From Gramella sp. Hel_I_59 (lineage in GTDB: Bacteria > Bacteroidota > Bacteroidia > Flavobacteriales > Flavobacteriaceae), in NCBI RefSeq assembly GCF_006714895.1, contig NZ_VFME01000001.1:1116001-1180000 (forward strand): a DNA stretch of 64,000 bases, given 5' to 3'. The position numbers were made by a program, and so were the translations under genes. This document shows, piece by piece, positions 1 to 7,596 of the stretch (position 1 is the first letter of the stretch; each line of letters opens with the position of its first letter). The notes beneath the pieces were generated by a model. That model did no database searches, had not been told where the DNA came from, and worked only from the letters and a program-made list of their open reading frames with translations.

Positions 1-1064
1 GTGCGTACGTAGAAAAGTTTAGCCTGGCGCAATTTAGTGTCCCGCCACTTTCAGCTCCATTAGTAAGAAAAACTTTTAAGAAATATAACGGAGCATATCC
101 GGAAGAACTTTATGATACTTTTGCAACCCAGTCGGTTAATGCCGCCAGTATCGGTCAGGTACACAAGGCGACAAAAGATGGGAAAAAACTTGCTGTGAAA
201 ATCCAATATCCGGGGGTTGCAGATAGTATCAGTTCAGATCTTGCGATGGTAAAACCAATTGCTTTAAAAATGTTCAATCTTTCAGCAAAGGATTCTGAAA
301 AGTATTTTAAGGAAGTTGAAGGAAAACTTCTTGAGGAAACTGATTATATTCTGGAAGTGAAGCAAAGTAAGCATATTTCCAAGGCGGCTGCTCACATTCC
401 TAATATTAAATTCCCAAAATACTATGAAGATCTTTCCAGCGAGAGAATAATTACTATGGACTGGATGAATGGAATGCATCTTAGTGAATTTTCTAAACAG
501 AATACTTCACAGGAGCTTGCAGATAAAGTAGGTCAGGCTCTTTGGGATTTTTATATGTTCCAGATTCACGGACTACAGATGGTACATGCAGATCCACATC
601 CGGGAAATTTCATGGTGGATTCTGAGAATAATCTGATCGCCATTGATTTTGGTTGTATTAAACAAATTCCAGATGATTTTTATACTCCTTATTTCTCATT
701 GACAGATCGCAATAATCTTGATAATTCAGATTATTTCCACGGAAGATTATTGGAGCTGGAAATTCTTCAGGAAAAAGATACAGATAAGGAGAAGAAGTTT
801 TTCTCTGAAATGTTTTACGAGATGTTTGCAATGTTTTCAACTCCGTATCAATCTGAAGTATTCGATTTTACAGATAAAGAATTCTGGGACAATCTTTCCC
901 AGCTAAGTGAAAAATATTCTAAGGATCCGGAACTACGTCGTATGAATGGAAATCGAGGAAGTAGGCATTTCCTTTATATGAGTAGAACATTCTTCGGTTT
1001 ATATAATTTGTTACATGATCTCAAAGCTAAAGTTGAGGTTAATAAGTTTAGAGGACTCCTCTAA
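1..1064 (+). CDS. UbiB/ABC1 (AarF, ADCK) family atypical kinase, 5' end cut by window edge
   Basis: The reading frame is open from base 3, so the start lies outside the window. Visible kinase-like motifs in order: an Ala-rich nucleotide loop AASIGQVHKA (bases about 150-180) that replaces the usual glycine-rich loop, the lysine strand LAVKIQYPG, a catalytic-loop motif HADPHPGNF, and the metal-binding motif IDFGCIK. These are signatures of the UbiB/ADCK family, which acts in ubiquinone or isoprenoid-lipid metabolism. In a menaquinone-using flavobacterium the exact role is unknown. The family's N-terminal KxGQ motif would lie upstream of the window. A hairpin terminator follows the stop. Family assignment is firm; substrate is not known. 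Confidence 0.92.
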   Translation, partial: AYVEKFSLAQFSVPPLSAPLVRKTFKKYNGAYPEELYDTFATQSVNAASIGQVHKATKDGKKLAVKIQYPGVADSISSDLAMVKPIALKMFNLSAKDSEKYFKEVEGKLLEETDYILEVKQSKHISKAAAHIPNIKFPKYYEDLSSERIITMDWMNGMHLSEFSKQNTSQELADKVGQALWDFYMFQIHGLQMVHADPHPGNFMVDSENNLIAIDFGCIKQIPDDFYTPYFSLTDRNNLDNSDYFHGRLLELEILQEKDTDKEKKFFSEMFYEMFAMFSTPYQSEVFDFTDKEFWDNLSQLSEKYSKDPELRRMNGNRGSRHFLYMSRTFFGLYNLLHDLKAKVEVNKFRGLL

Positions 1065-1087
1065 TGGTTGATTTATTGGTTAGGTTG

Positions 1088-1130
1088 AAGAGAGCGTAGT
1101 TGTTGGTAGCAGCTGCGCTTTCTTTTTTTT
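1088..1130 (+). terminator. Rho-independent terminator of the UbiB-family gene
   Basis: AAGAGAGCG (1088-1096) pairs with CGCTTTCTT (1116-1124), with one G-U wobble. The hairpin leads into a run of eight T. It lies 24 bases after the stop codon. Confidence 0.55.
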
Positions 1131-1135
1131 GGTAC

Positions 1136-1170
1136 AAAAAAAGCCCCCGGTTTACCCCGAGGGCTTTTTA
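1136..1170. terminator. Bidirectional terminator between convergent genes
   Basis: The hairpin at 1142-1165 has arms AGCCCCCGG and CCGAGGGCT with one mismatch. It is flanked by an A-run on the left and a T-run on the right, so it can serve both the UbiB-family gene (+) and the S9 peptidase (-). Confidence 0.75.
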
Positions 1171-1189
1171 TTAGGATGAGAAAAATGTA

Positions 1190-3646
1190 TTAATTCCCAG
1201 CTTCCTGCTGTTCAGTATTAGATTCTATTTCTCTATTCTTCACATATTTTTCCAGCCATTGATCCTGTTCCCATAATACGTGCAGTACAGATTCCTTTGC
1301 GCTATAACCATGACTTTCCTTAGGTAACATCACCAATCTTGCAGTTGCTCCTAATCCTTTAAGTGCATTAAAATAACGCTCACTTTGCATTGGATAAGTT
1401 CCTGAGTTATTATCTGCTTCCCCATGGATCATCAATAACGGAGTATCCATTTTTTCTGCATGCATAAAAGGAGACATGGTATTATAAATTTCCGGAGCTT
1501 CCCAGTAATTTCTTTCTTCACTTTGAAACCCAAAAGGGGTAAGGGTACGATTGTAAGCACCACTTCGAGCGATTCCTGCAGCAAAAAGATCTGAATGAGA
1601 AAGCAGGTTAGCAGTCATAAAAGCGCCATAACTGTGTCCGCCAACGGCTACTCGATCACGATCTACAAATCCTCTTTCATCCACAGCATCTATAGCCGCT
1701 TTCGCATTTGCTACCAATTGCTTTCTGAATGTGTCGTTAGGTTCTTCATCACCTTCTCCTACTATTGGGAACGATGCATCATCGAGCACTACATAACCTC
1801 TGTTCACCCAATATACTGGCGATCCGTAATAAGGATATGTAAAATCGTTAGCATTGGAAGTGTTCTGGGAAGCTGAATTTTTATCCTTGAATTCTCTTGG
1901 ATATGCCCACATGAACATAGGAAGTTTTTCAGGGTTAGACATATCATAACCAGCTGGGAGATAAAGAGTGGCATTTAGTTCCAGACCGTCATCTCTCTTA
2001 TAAGTTATCACTTCCTTATGAACTTCTTCCAGGGATTTGAAAGGATTCTTGAAATTGGTGATCTGGGTTAGTTTATTCTTAGAACCTATATCTCTAATAA
2101 AGTAATTCGGGTACTCGGTAGAAGATTCAATACGAACTAGGATCTCACCTTTATCAATGTCCAGAGCTTCCACCAGGCTTTCTTTTTGATCTTTTAGTTC
2201 AGATTGGTACATACGTTCAGTTTCACCAGAACTGAGATCGATTTTATCCACAAAAGGAAATTGTCCATCCTCTGTAAAACCTGAACCCATTAGAAAAGCT
2301 TTATCTTTATCAAGTTCAAGAACAGAACGTCCCCATTTGTTTTTGGACATCACAAATCTACCTGGATCGCTGTATACATCCTGATAATTTCTGTCAAAAA
2401 TGATTTCCGGCTTCTGGGAGGAATTGGATGGATCAAAAACATAGGTTTTCGTATTTCTGGTATTCCACCAGTAATCGTTCGCTAAGGCAGTATCATCATC
2501 GCCCCAGGTAATTCCGCTTGCACGATTCTTAAGTTTAATAAGGGATTTCCCTTCACCTTTAAATGGCGCATCAAGCTGAAAATATTCATCTCTGTATTCA
2601 ACTTCTTTTTCAGGATCTCCACCATCAAGAGCCACAACATAGGTTAAGGTCGCAGGACGATCACTTCTCCAACTCCAATCTCGTTTGCCTTCTCTTTCGG
2701 CCATAAAACCTTTTGGCAGATCCTCTATGAGCGGTACTTCATTAATCATATTTACTAGTTGCCCATTCTTGTCATATATACTCGTTTCTGAAGGGAATCT
2801 GTAATATGGAACCAGGTATGAAAATGGCTTTTTTAAATGTGTAACCATTACATATTCTCCGTCTGGCGAGAATGATATATCAGAATACATTTTGGGAGCC
2901 ATCCATGACGAAACTGTACCATCCAGATTTACTTTCATGATCTCAGATCTGGCTAATTGTTCGAAATTATATTCATCATCAGGATTCTTCAGTAGATCCT
3001 GATAGGTTCTGTTCTGGGCTTCTTTTCCATCGCTAACCGAAATTGTAGGACCCGAGGGAACCGAAGTTTCGGTATCGATTAACGCTTTTCTATCTTTAGG
3101 AAGGGTAGTGACCAGAATAGCAGAATTATCTCTAAACCAGTTCACAGTGCTGCGCATATTCGCATTAAGATTGGCCTCGGTAAGTTTTCTTGCAGCAGCA
3201 TTTTCAATATCAAGTACCCACAATTCTACTCCAGTATCTGTAGTATGAGTAAATGCCATCATACTTTCATCTGGTGACCAGGAAAAATTGGTAAGACGAG
3301 GGTTTTCCGGAAGTCCGTTGACCTGTACCGGTTCTTTTGCTTTTACAGATTTAACTTTGAAGTTATTGTAATAACGTGCTCTGCTATTAATATTGGTCAC
3401 GGGGTTAATTCTCAAACCACCCAGGCGTAATTCTTCTTCGCTTAGTTCGGCTATGCTTTTAAATTGATCACGGTACAGGAAGATCATCATTTCTGCATCA
3501 CTATCTATTAGAGTGGAAGGTGCCAGGGGAACATCGATAAGTTCAAGGATTTCCTGCGGTGGTTTCTGGTAGTCCAGGTTTTCCTGAGCTGCCATTCCAT
3601 TAAGGAACAGAAAAGATCCCGCCAGACATAACAAAAGTCGGTTCAT
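1190..3646 (-). CDS. Secreted S9 family peptidase (prolyl oligopeptidase type, glutamyl endopeptidase-like)
   Basis: About 818 residues. A beta-propeller-like N-terminal half is followed by a C-terminal alpha/beta hydrolase domain. The nucleophile is in GGHSYGAF (Ser672 from the chosen start); the other likely triad members are Asp in HGEADNN and His in KESHGYS. The GGHSYGAFMTANLL stretch resembles the S9D glutamyl endopeptidases known from plastids and cyanobacteria. I chose the start at 3646 because MNRLLLCLAGSFLF...AAQ is a clean signal peptide; an in-frame ATG at 3682 adds 12 polar residues before it. It is predicted to be exported to the periplasm for peptide degradation. Divergent from the fabH-like gene. 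Confidence 0.9.
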   Translation of the reverse strand: MNRLLLCLAGSFLFLNGMAAQENLDYQKPPQEILELIDVPLAPSTLIDSDAEMMIFLYRDQFKSIAELSEEELRLGGLRINPVTNINSRARYYNNFKVKSVKAKEPVQVNGLPENPRLTNFSWSPDESMMAFTHTTDTGVELWVLDIENAAARKLTEANLNANMRSTVNWFRDNSAILVTTLPKDRKALIDTETSVPSGPTISVSDGKEAQNRTYQDLLKNPDDEYNFEQLARSEIMKVNLDGTVSSWMAPKMYSDISFSPDGEYVMVTHLKKPFSYLVPYYRFPSETSIYDKNGQLVNMINEVPLIEDLPKGFMAEREGKRDWSWRSDRPATLTYVVALDGGDPEKEVEYRDEYFQLDAPFKGEGKSLIKLKNRASGITWGDDDTALANDYWWNTRNTKTYVFDPSNSSQKPEIIFDRNYQDVYSDPGRFVMSKNKWGRSVLELDKDKAFLMGSGFTEDGQFPFVDKIDLSSGETERMYQSELKDQKESLVEALDIDKGEILVRIESSTEYPNYFIRDIGSKNKLTQITNFKNPFKSLEEVHKEVITYKRDDGLELNATLYLPAGYDMSNPEKLPMFMWAYPREFKDKNSASQNTSNANDFTYPYYGSPVYWVNRGYVVLDDASFPIVGEGDEEPNDTFRKQLVANAKAAIDAVDERGFVDRDRVAVGGHSYGAFMTANLLSHSDLFAAGIARSGAYNRTLTPFGFQSEERNYWEAPEIYNTMSPFMHAEKMDTPLLMIHGEADNNSGTYPMQSERYFNALKGLGATARLVMLPKESHGYSAKESVLHVLWEQDQWLEKYVKNREIESNTEQQEAGN

Positions 3647-3781
3647 AATGTGAATTTTAGATTTAAATTTAAATGATTGCAAGCTTAATAGTAGTGTTAA
3701 TGTTTCTTATATTGCGCGTCGGAATTTTCGCAAATTCATTAAATTTAATAAGAATTATTTTTAATATCATAATTTTTACCC

Positions 3782-4792
3782 ATGTATCAGACAAAAATTG
3801 CAGGATTAGGAAAATATGTACCGGAAAATGTTGTCACGAACGATGATCTTTCGAAACTGATGGATACGAACGATGAGTGGATCACCGAGCGTACCGGAAT
3901 TAAAGAAAGAAGACACATCAAGAAAGGAGATGGCAACACTACTGCAAGCATGGGAGTGAAAGCTGCCAAAATTGCCATCGAAAGAGCTGGAATCTCAAAA
4001 GACGATATAGATCTAATTGTATTCGCAACACTAAGTCCAGATTACTATTTTCCTGGGTGTGGTGTTCAGGTTCAGGAAATGCTGGAGATAGATACCTGCC
4101 CTGCCCTGGATGTTCGTAACCAGTGTAGCGGATTTATTTACGCAGTTTCAGTAGCAGATCAATTCATCAAGACGGGAATGTATAAGAACGTACTGGTAAT
4201 TGGTAGTGAGAATCATAGTGGAGGTCTTGATTTTACCACCAGAGGGCGATCGGTTTCAGTTATTTTTGGTGATGGAGCAGGAGCAGCCGTACTTACAAGA
4301 AGTGATCACAACGGGCAGGGAATACTTTCCACCCATTTACATTCTGAAGGGAAACACGCACTTGAATTGTCATTGAAAGGACCAAGTACGAACCACTGGG
4401 TACCAGAGATCATTGCAGAGAATCCGCAGGGAGATGATATTCCTTACTATCCTTATATGAATGGGCAGTTCGTTTTCAAAAATGCGATCCAGAGATTTTC
4501 AGAAGTGATCAATGAAGGGCTTAAGGAAAACGGACTTTCAGTTTCAGATATTGATATGCTTATTCCACACCAGGCGAATTTGAGGATTTCTCAATTCGTT
4601 CAGCAAAAGTTTAAGCTTGCTGATGACAAGGTTTATAATAATATTCAGAAATATGGAAATACCACTGCGGCTTCTATTCCTATTGCTCTTACTGAAGCTT
4701 GGGAACAGGGTAAAGTAAAAGAAGGAGATACCGTGGTGCTGGCTGCTTTTGGAAGTGGCTTCACCTGGGGAAGTGCTATTATGAAATGGTAG
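3782..4792 (+). CDS. 3-oxoacyl-[acyl-carrier-protein] synthase III (FabH-type ketoacyl synthase)
   Basis: 336 residues, full length for the KAS III family, which condenses acyl-CoA with malonyl-ACP to start fatty acid synthesis. The catalytic triad is visible: Cys115 in NQCSGF, His263 in IPHQAN and Asn293 in YGNTTAAS. Flavobacteria often carry several FabH paralogues. This copy stands alone, away from other fab genes, so it may be a paralogue with a different primer preference (branched or other acyl starter). I therefore leave the symbol empty. A strong terminator follows 18 bases after the stop. Confidence 0.9.
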   Translation: MYQTKIAGLGKYVPENVVTNDDLSKLMDTNDEWITERTGIKERRHIKKGDGNTTASMGVKAAKIAIERAGISKDDIDLIVFATLSPDYYFPGCGVQVQEMLEIDTCPALDVRNQCSGFIYAVSVADQFIKTGMYKNVLVIGSENHSGGLDFTTRGRSVSVIFGDGAGAAVLTRSDHNGQGILSTHLHSEGKHALELSLKGPSTNHWVPEIIAENPQGDDIPYYPYMNGQFVFKNAIQRFSEVINEGLKENGLSVSDIDMLIPHQANLRISQFVQQKFKLADDKVYNNIQKYGNTTAASIPIALTEAWEQGKVKEGDTVVLAAFGSGFTWGSAIMKW

Positions 4793-4810
4793 TCAAAAAA
4801 TTGAAGTAAA

Positions 4811-4839
4811 AAGACCGGCATTTGCCGGTCTTTTTTTTT
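4811..4839. terminator. Terminator between fabH-like gene and small minus-strand genes
   Basis: Perfect hairpin AAGACCGGCA / TGCCGGTCTT (4811-4832) followed by a T-run. It is preceded by A bases, so it may also end transcription of the minus-strand gene whose stop codon lies at 4838. Confidence 0.85.
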
Positions 4840-5047
4840 AAACACCTTTATAGTATTTATATAGGTCGTAAATTCCGAAGAGAATAAATCCCGCGGCGAT
4901 CGCAGTTCCAAAATTATCGGTTTCTATCGCAGTTAGTTTTTGATAAAGTCTAAAGCTTCCGTAGCAAATAAAGACGATCCCAAGGATAAGATTCCATTTG
5001 TTACGTTGAGGTTTTTCTTCAAGTTCATTATTCATTATCGAAGTCAT
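4838..5047 (-). CDS. Small two-helix membrane protein, unknown function
   Basis: 69 residues with two hydrophobic segments (NLILGIVFICYGSFRLY and TAIAAGFILFGIYDLY), ending in a short basic and aromatic tail. No known domain is recognisable. It overlaps the 3' end of the upstream 80-residue gene by 20 bases from this ATG, or by 8 bases if the in-frame ATG at 5035 (MNNELEE) is used; translational coupling is likely. The second start is about equally plausible. Confidence 0.65.
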   Translation of the reverse strand: MTSIMNNELEEKPQRNKWNLILGIVFICYGSFRLYQKLTAIETDNFGTAIAAGFILFGIYDLYKYYKGV

Positions 5048-5270
5048 TTGGGAATGTAGACTTAGCGATCTTCAAAGCTTCGTCGAAATCTTTTTCAAAA
5101 ACGAATAATAATACCATCCCGTGCGTGGAACCAAAACCAGCAAGCCTGGCCGACTCTACATCGTTTCTCATTCTCGAGTGGATATTGCTTTCGCCAAAAA
5201 GTTCCTGCAGGTATTGCACATTTGTTTCCGGTCCGGTATAGACTCTTTTATATTCTTCTGAAGTACTCAT
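5028..5270 (-). CDS. DUF2007-like small cytosolic protein
   Basis: 80 residues, no signal peptide. The order (YTGPETNVQYLQELF ... SARLAGF ... VLLFVFEKDFDEALKI) resembles the DUF2007 'putative signal transducing protein' family: a beta-alpha-beta-beta-alpha fold about 70 residues long, found widely in Bacteroidota. Function is unknown. It is the first gene of a two-gene unit with the overlapping small membrane protein downstream. Family call from memory of pattern, moderate certainty. Confidence 0.7.
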   Translation of the reverse strand: MSTSEEYKRVYTGPETNVQYLQELFGESNIHSRMRNDVESARLAGFGSTHGMVLLFVFEKDFDEALKIAKSTFPNDFDNE

Positions 5271-5336
5271 ATTTTACAAGATAAGATTACAAAATACGAA
5301 TATACCGAAGTATTTGGCTACTTCATCAAAATTTAA

Positions 5337-6065
5337 TTAAGCGTTGAAATATTTGCTGTCCCAAATTTCTGTACTAAAATTTTTACCCATTTTGAAGCCA
5401 TAGAAAATAGAGATCCCGGCAAACCATTTAAAGATAAAAAAGAATATCATGAAAAACTGAGTTGTGGATTGCTGCGGACTAAATAATCCATCGGGAACTA
5501 AAAGAGCACTAAGAAAGCTGGTGATAAGTAATAGCGCAAGAAAATTCTCAAGAGTTTTAAATGGCCACATGAGTAGTCTTCTTAAAGGATGGAGATCATT
5601 TCCCCATTTATGGATGAGGTAATAATAATCATTCCCCATTGGAGCGAATAATAATGGATCATCAGCATTCTTCAGTTTAAATAACTTGGAAGGAGCTATG
5701 ATCTTAAAACCTTTTAAAATAGTGTCATGTTCATTCTCCAGACTTTTGATTCTGGTGATCGCTTCGTAAGGAATTTCAGATTTAAACAATCCGGAATCCA
5801 GGAATCTAAGTCTGTAGATCACACATAACTTATAAATATCATCTTTGTGATAAATTCGGTTTGATTCCAACAGATCGAAATTAAGATCATTCGATTCCTC
5901 TTGTATTTCCTGGAGATTTTTATGAATAGTTTCTTCACGGAAGTTGTCCTGCATAAGGATCTCGCGAACCTCATCCATGATCAGCTGCTCATCGATACGT
6001 TTATTACGTGTTTTATTTAATTGATGCTGTAGATTCGTGCGGGATATTTTCAACTTCATGTTCAT
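5337..6065 (-). CDS. Membrane protein of unknown function with long cytosolic N-terminus
   Basis: 242 residues. The first ~165 are soluble, rich in charged and helical sequence, with no recognised motif. Two hydrophobic segments follow (about 167-187 and 203-225). The C-terminus (FYGFKMGKNFSTEIWDSKYFNA) looks cytosolic or interfacial. The next in-frame ATG is two codons in (6059). It is monocistronic: a gap precedes the DUF2007-like gene downstream, and FAS1 is divergent. I do not recognise the family. Confidence 0.75.
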   Translation of the reverse strand: MNMKLKISRTNLQHQLNKTRNKRIDEQLIMDEVREILMQDNFREETIHKNLQEIQEESNDLNFDLLESNRIYHKDDIYKLCVIYRLRFLDSGLFKSEIPYEAITRIKSLENEHDTILKGFKIIAPSKLFKLKNADDPLLFAPMGNDYYYLIHKWGNDLHPLRRLLMWPFKTLENFLALLLITSFLSALLVPDGLFSPQQSTTQFFMIFFFIFKWFAGISIFYGFKMGKNFSTEIWDSKYFNA

Positions 6066-6251
6066 AGTCTTTAAGCTGTACTAAATTAATTATTAAGCTC
6101 AAGACTAACAACGACTTACTATATTTTTTCTGCTAATAATCAAAACTTTAGGAGATGTTCTATCTTGTTAAAAGAATCCCAATTGCCTTCAATTTAAAAA
6201 CCGTTGAAGCAACCTACGCGTAACTTAGATACATAAACTAAACAATTAATT

Positions 6252-6812
6252 ATGAAAAAGTTACAATTACTAAGCTTACTAAGTTTTCTATTCATCGCGA
6301 CTAGCGGTATTGCTCAAAATTCAAAGAACACTAAAATGGTTGGAGGAGCTGAAATGTACCCAACTAAGAATATCGTAGAAAATGCGGTTAATAGTAAAGA
6401 TCATACAACTCTGGTTGCTGCGGTAAAGGCTGCTGAACTGGTAGAGGTATTGAGCAGTGATGGACCATTTACAGTATTTGCTCCTACAAACAAGGCTTTT
6501 GAAGCACTTCCTGAAGGAACAGTGGAGACTTTGCTAAAAGAAGAAAACAAAAGTAAATTACAGTCAGTTTTGACATACCATGTTCTTGCAGGAGACTTTA
6601 AAGCTGCAGACATCGTAAATGCTATCAAAAAAGGAAATGGAAAAGCAACTTTCAAAACCGTAAGCGGTGCAGATATCACTGCTATGATGGATGGAAAGAA
6701 TGTAAAGGTTAAAGATGCTGCTGGAAATGTAGCTACTGTAACCATAGCAGATGTAAATCAATCAAACGGAGTGATCCATGTAATTGACACAGTTCTTCTA
6801 CCAACCAAATAA
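6252..6812 (+). CDS. Secreted fasciclin (FAS1) domain protein
   Basis: 186 residues. A signal peptide (MKKLQLLSLLSFLFIATSGIAQ) is followed by one FAS1 domain with the two conserved boxes: FTVFAPTNKAF and the C-terminal NGVIHVIDTVLLP. FAS1 domains mediate cell adhesion or surface interactions; bacterial single-domain forms are exported and poorly understood. Length fits a single-domain protein. It has its own strong terminator, so it is probably transcribed alone. Confidence 0.93.
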   Translation: MKKLQLLSLLSFLFIATSGIAQNSKNTKMVGGAEMYPTKNIVENAVNSKDHTTLVAAVKAAELVEVLSSDGPFTVFAPTNKAFEALPEGTVETLLKEENKSKLQSVLTYHVLAGDFKAADIVNAIKKGNGKATFKTVSGADITAMMDGKNVKVKDAAGNVATVTIADVNQSNGVIHVIDTVLLPTK

Positions 6813-6834
6813 TTCAGATTTTCTGAAAATTGTG

Positions 6835-6861
6835 AAAAAGCGGCTGATAGCCGCTTTTTTC
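6835..6861 (+). terminator. Terminator of FAS1 gene
   Basis: Hairpin AAAAAGCGGCT / AGCCGCTTTTT with loop GAT, followed by a T-run, 22 bases after the FAS1 stop. Confidence 0.85.
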
Positions 6862-6943
6862 AGTTAAATAAAAGTCAAACCGGGTCTGTAATTTTACTAT
6901 TCTGTTCTTTCCGGTTACATTCAGAATTACTAAAAAAAAAGCT

Positions 6944-7522
6944 ATGAAAAATTTGAAAACATTTCTCGTTATAAGCATTGTGGCACTCGCTATGGCTTCT
7001 TGCGGAAGTAGTGCTCCAACCGCAAAAGACGATCTAAAACAATTAAAATCTTACGACACTTATGCATTCCTGGCGAATAAGGATACGATCCTGAATCGTA
7101 AACTGGATAATAAGGCGATCAATTCAACGATTGTTGCGACCATCAACGCGAACATGAAAGAAGAAGGCTTTAGTCTTGATAAGCTACAACCTGATGTTCT
7201 CGTATATGTTCACCCAATGTTCGATGAAAAGGTGGCGGTAAACGCAAATCCTGTTTACACGAATTACCCATATTACAAGCCGGGCTTCTTTATTGGTTCT
7301 TATTATGAAGATTACCTGTACGAAAACTATTTTACGGTACAGAGAATTAGCGGATCGAGAGTGAAGCAGGTGCCTTATCGTGAGCGCTCGATTGTGATTG
7401 ATCTAATTGATCGAAGAACGAACGAGATCTTGTGGAGAGGAACTTCCGAAGAGACTATTGAAACTAAGAGAATGGATCGTGAGATTCGTGAATATGTGGA
7501 TGAGATCTTTAAGGATCTGTAA
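6944..7522 (+). CDS. DUF4136 family lipoprotein
   Basis: 192 residues. A type II signal peptide ends in the lipobox MASC, followed by GSS. The body (YDTYAFL..., a 'DVLVYVHP' strand, RSIVIDLIDRRTNEILWRGTSEE, a C-terminal helix ending EIFKDL) fits DUF4136, a family of small envelope lipoproteins of unknown function. The 'lidr.t.eilWrG.a.' strand is the most typical motif. It is monocistronic with its own terminator. Confidence 0.82.
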   Translation: MKNLKTFLVISIVALAMASCGSSAPTAKDDLKQLKSYDTYAFLANKDTILNRKLDNKAINSTIVATINANMKEEGFSLDKLQPDVLVYVHPMFDEKVAVNANPVYTNYPYYKPGFFIGSYYEDYLYENYFTVQRISGSRVKQVPYRERSIVIDLIDRRTNEILWRGTSEETIETKRMDREIREYVDEIFKDL

Positions 7523-7541
7523 TTTCACGATGATTTAAAGC

Positions 7542-7573
7542 AAAAAAAACCGTACTCGATGTACGGTTTTTTT
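7542..7573. terminator. Bidirectional terminator between DUF4136 gene and pheT
   Basis: Perfect hairpin AAAAAAACCGTAC / GTACGGTTTTTTT with loop TCGAT. Its symmetric A and T flanks let it work for both convergent genes. Confidence 0.88.
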
Positions 7574-7596
7574 GTTTTAATACTACATAGCGAATA

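Noticed and set aside
3738..3749. Palindrome ATTAAATTTAAT upstream of the fabH-like gene (and ATTTAAATTTAAAT at 3661-3674)
   Set aside because: Both are pure A/T palindromes in AT-rich sequence and easily arise by chance.
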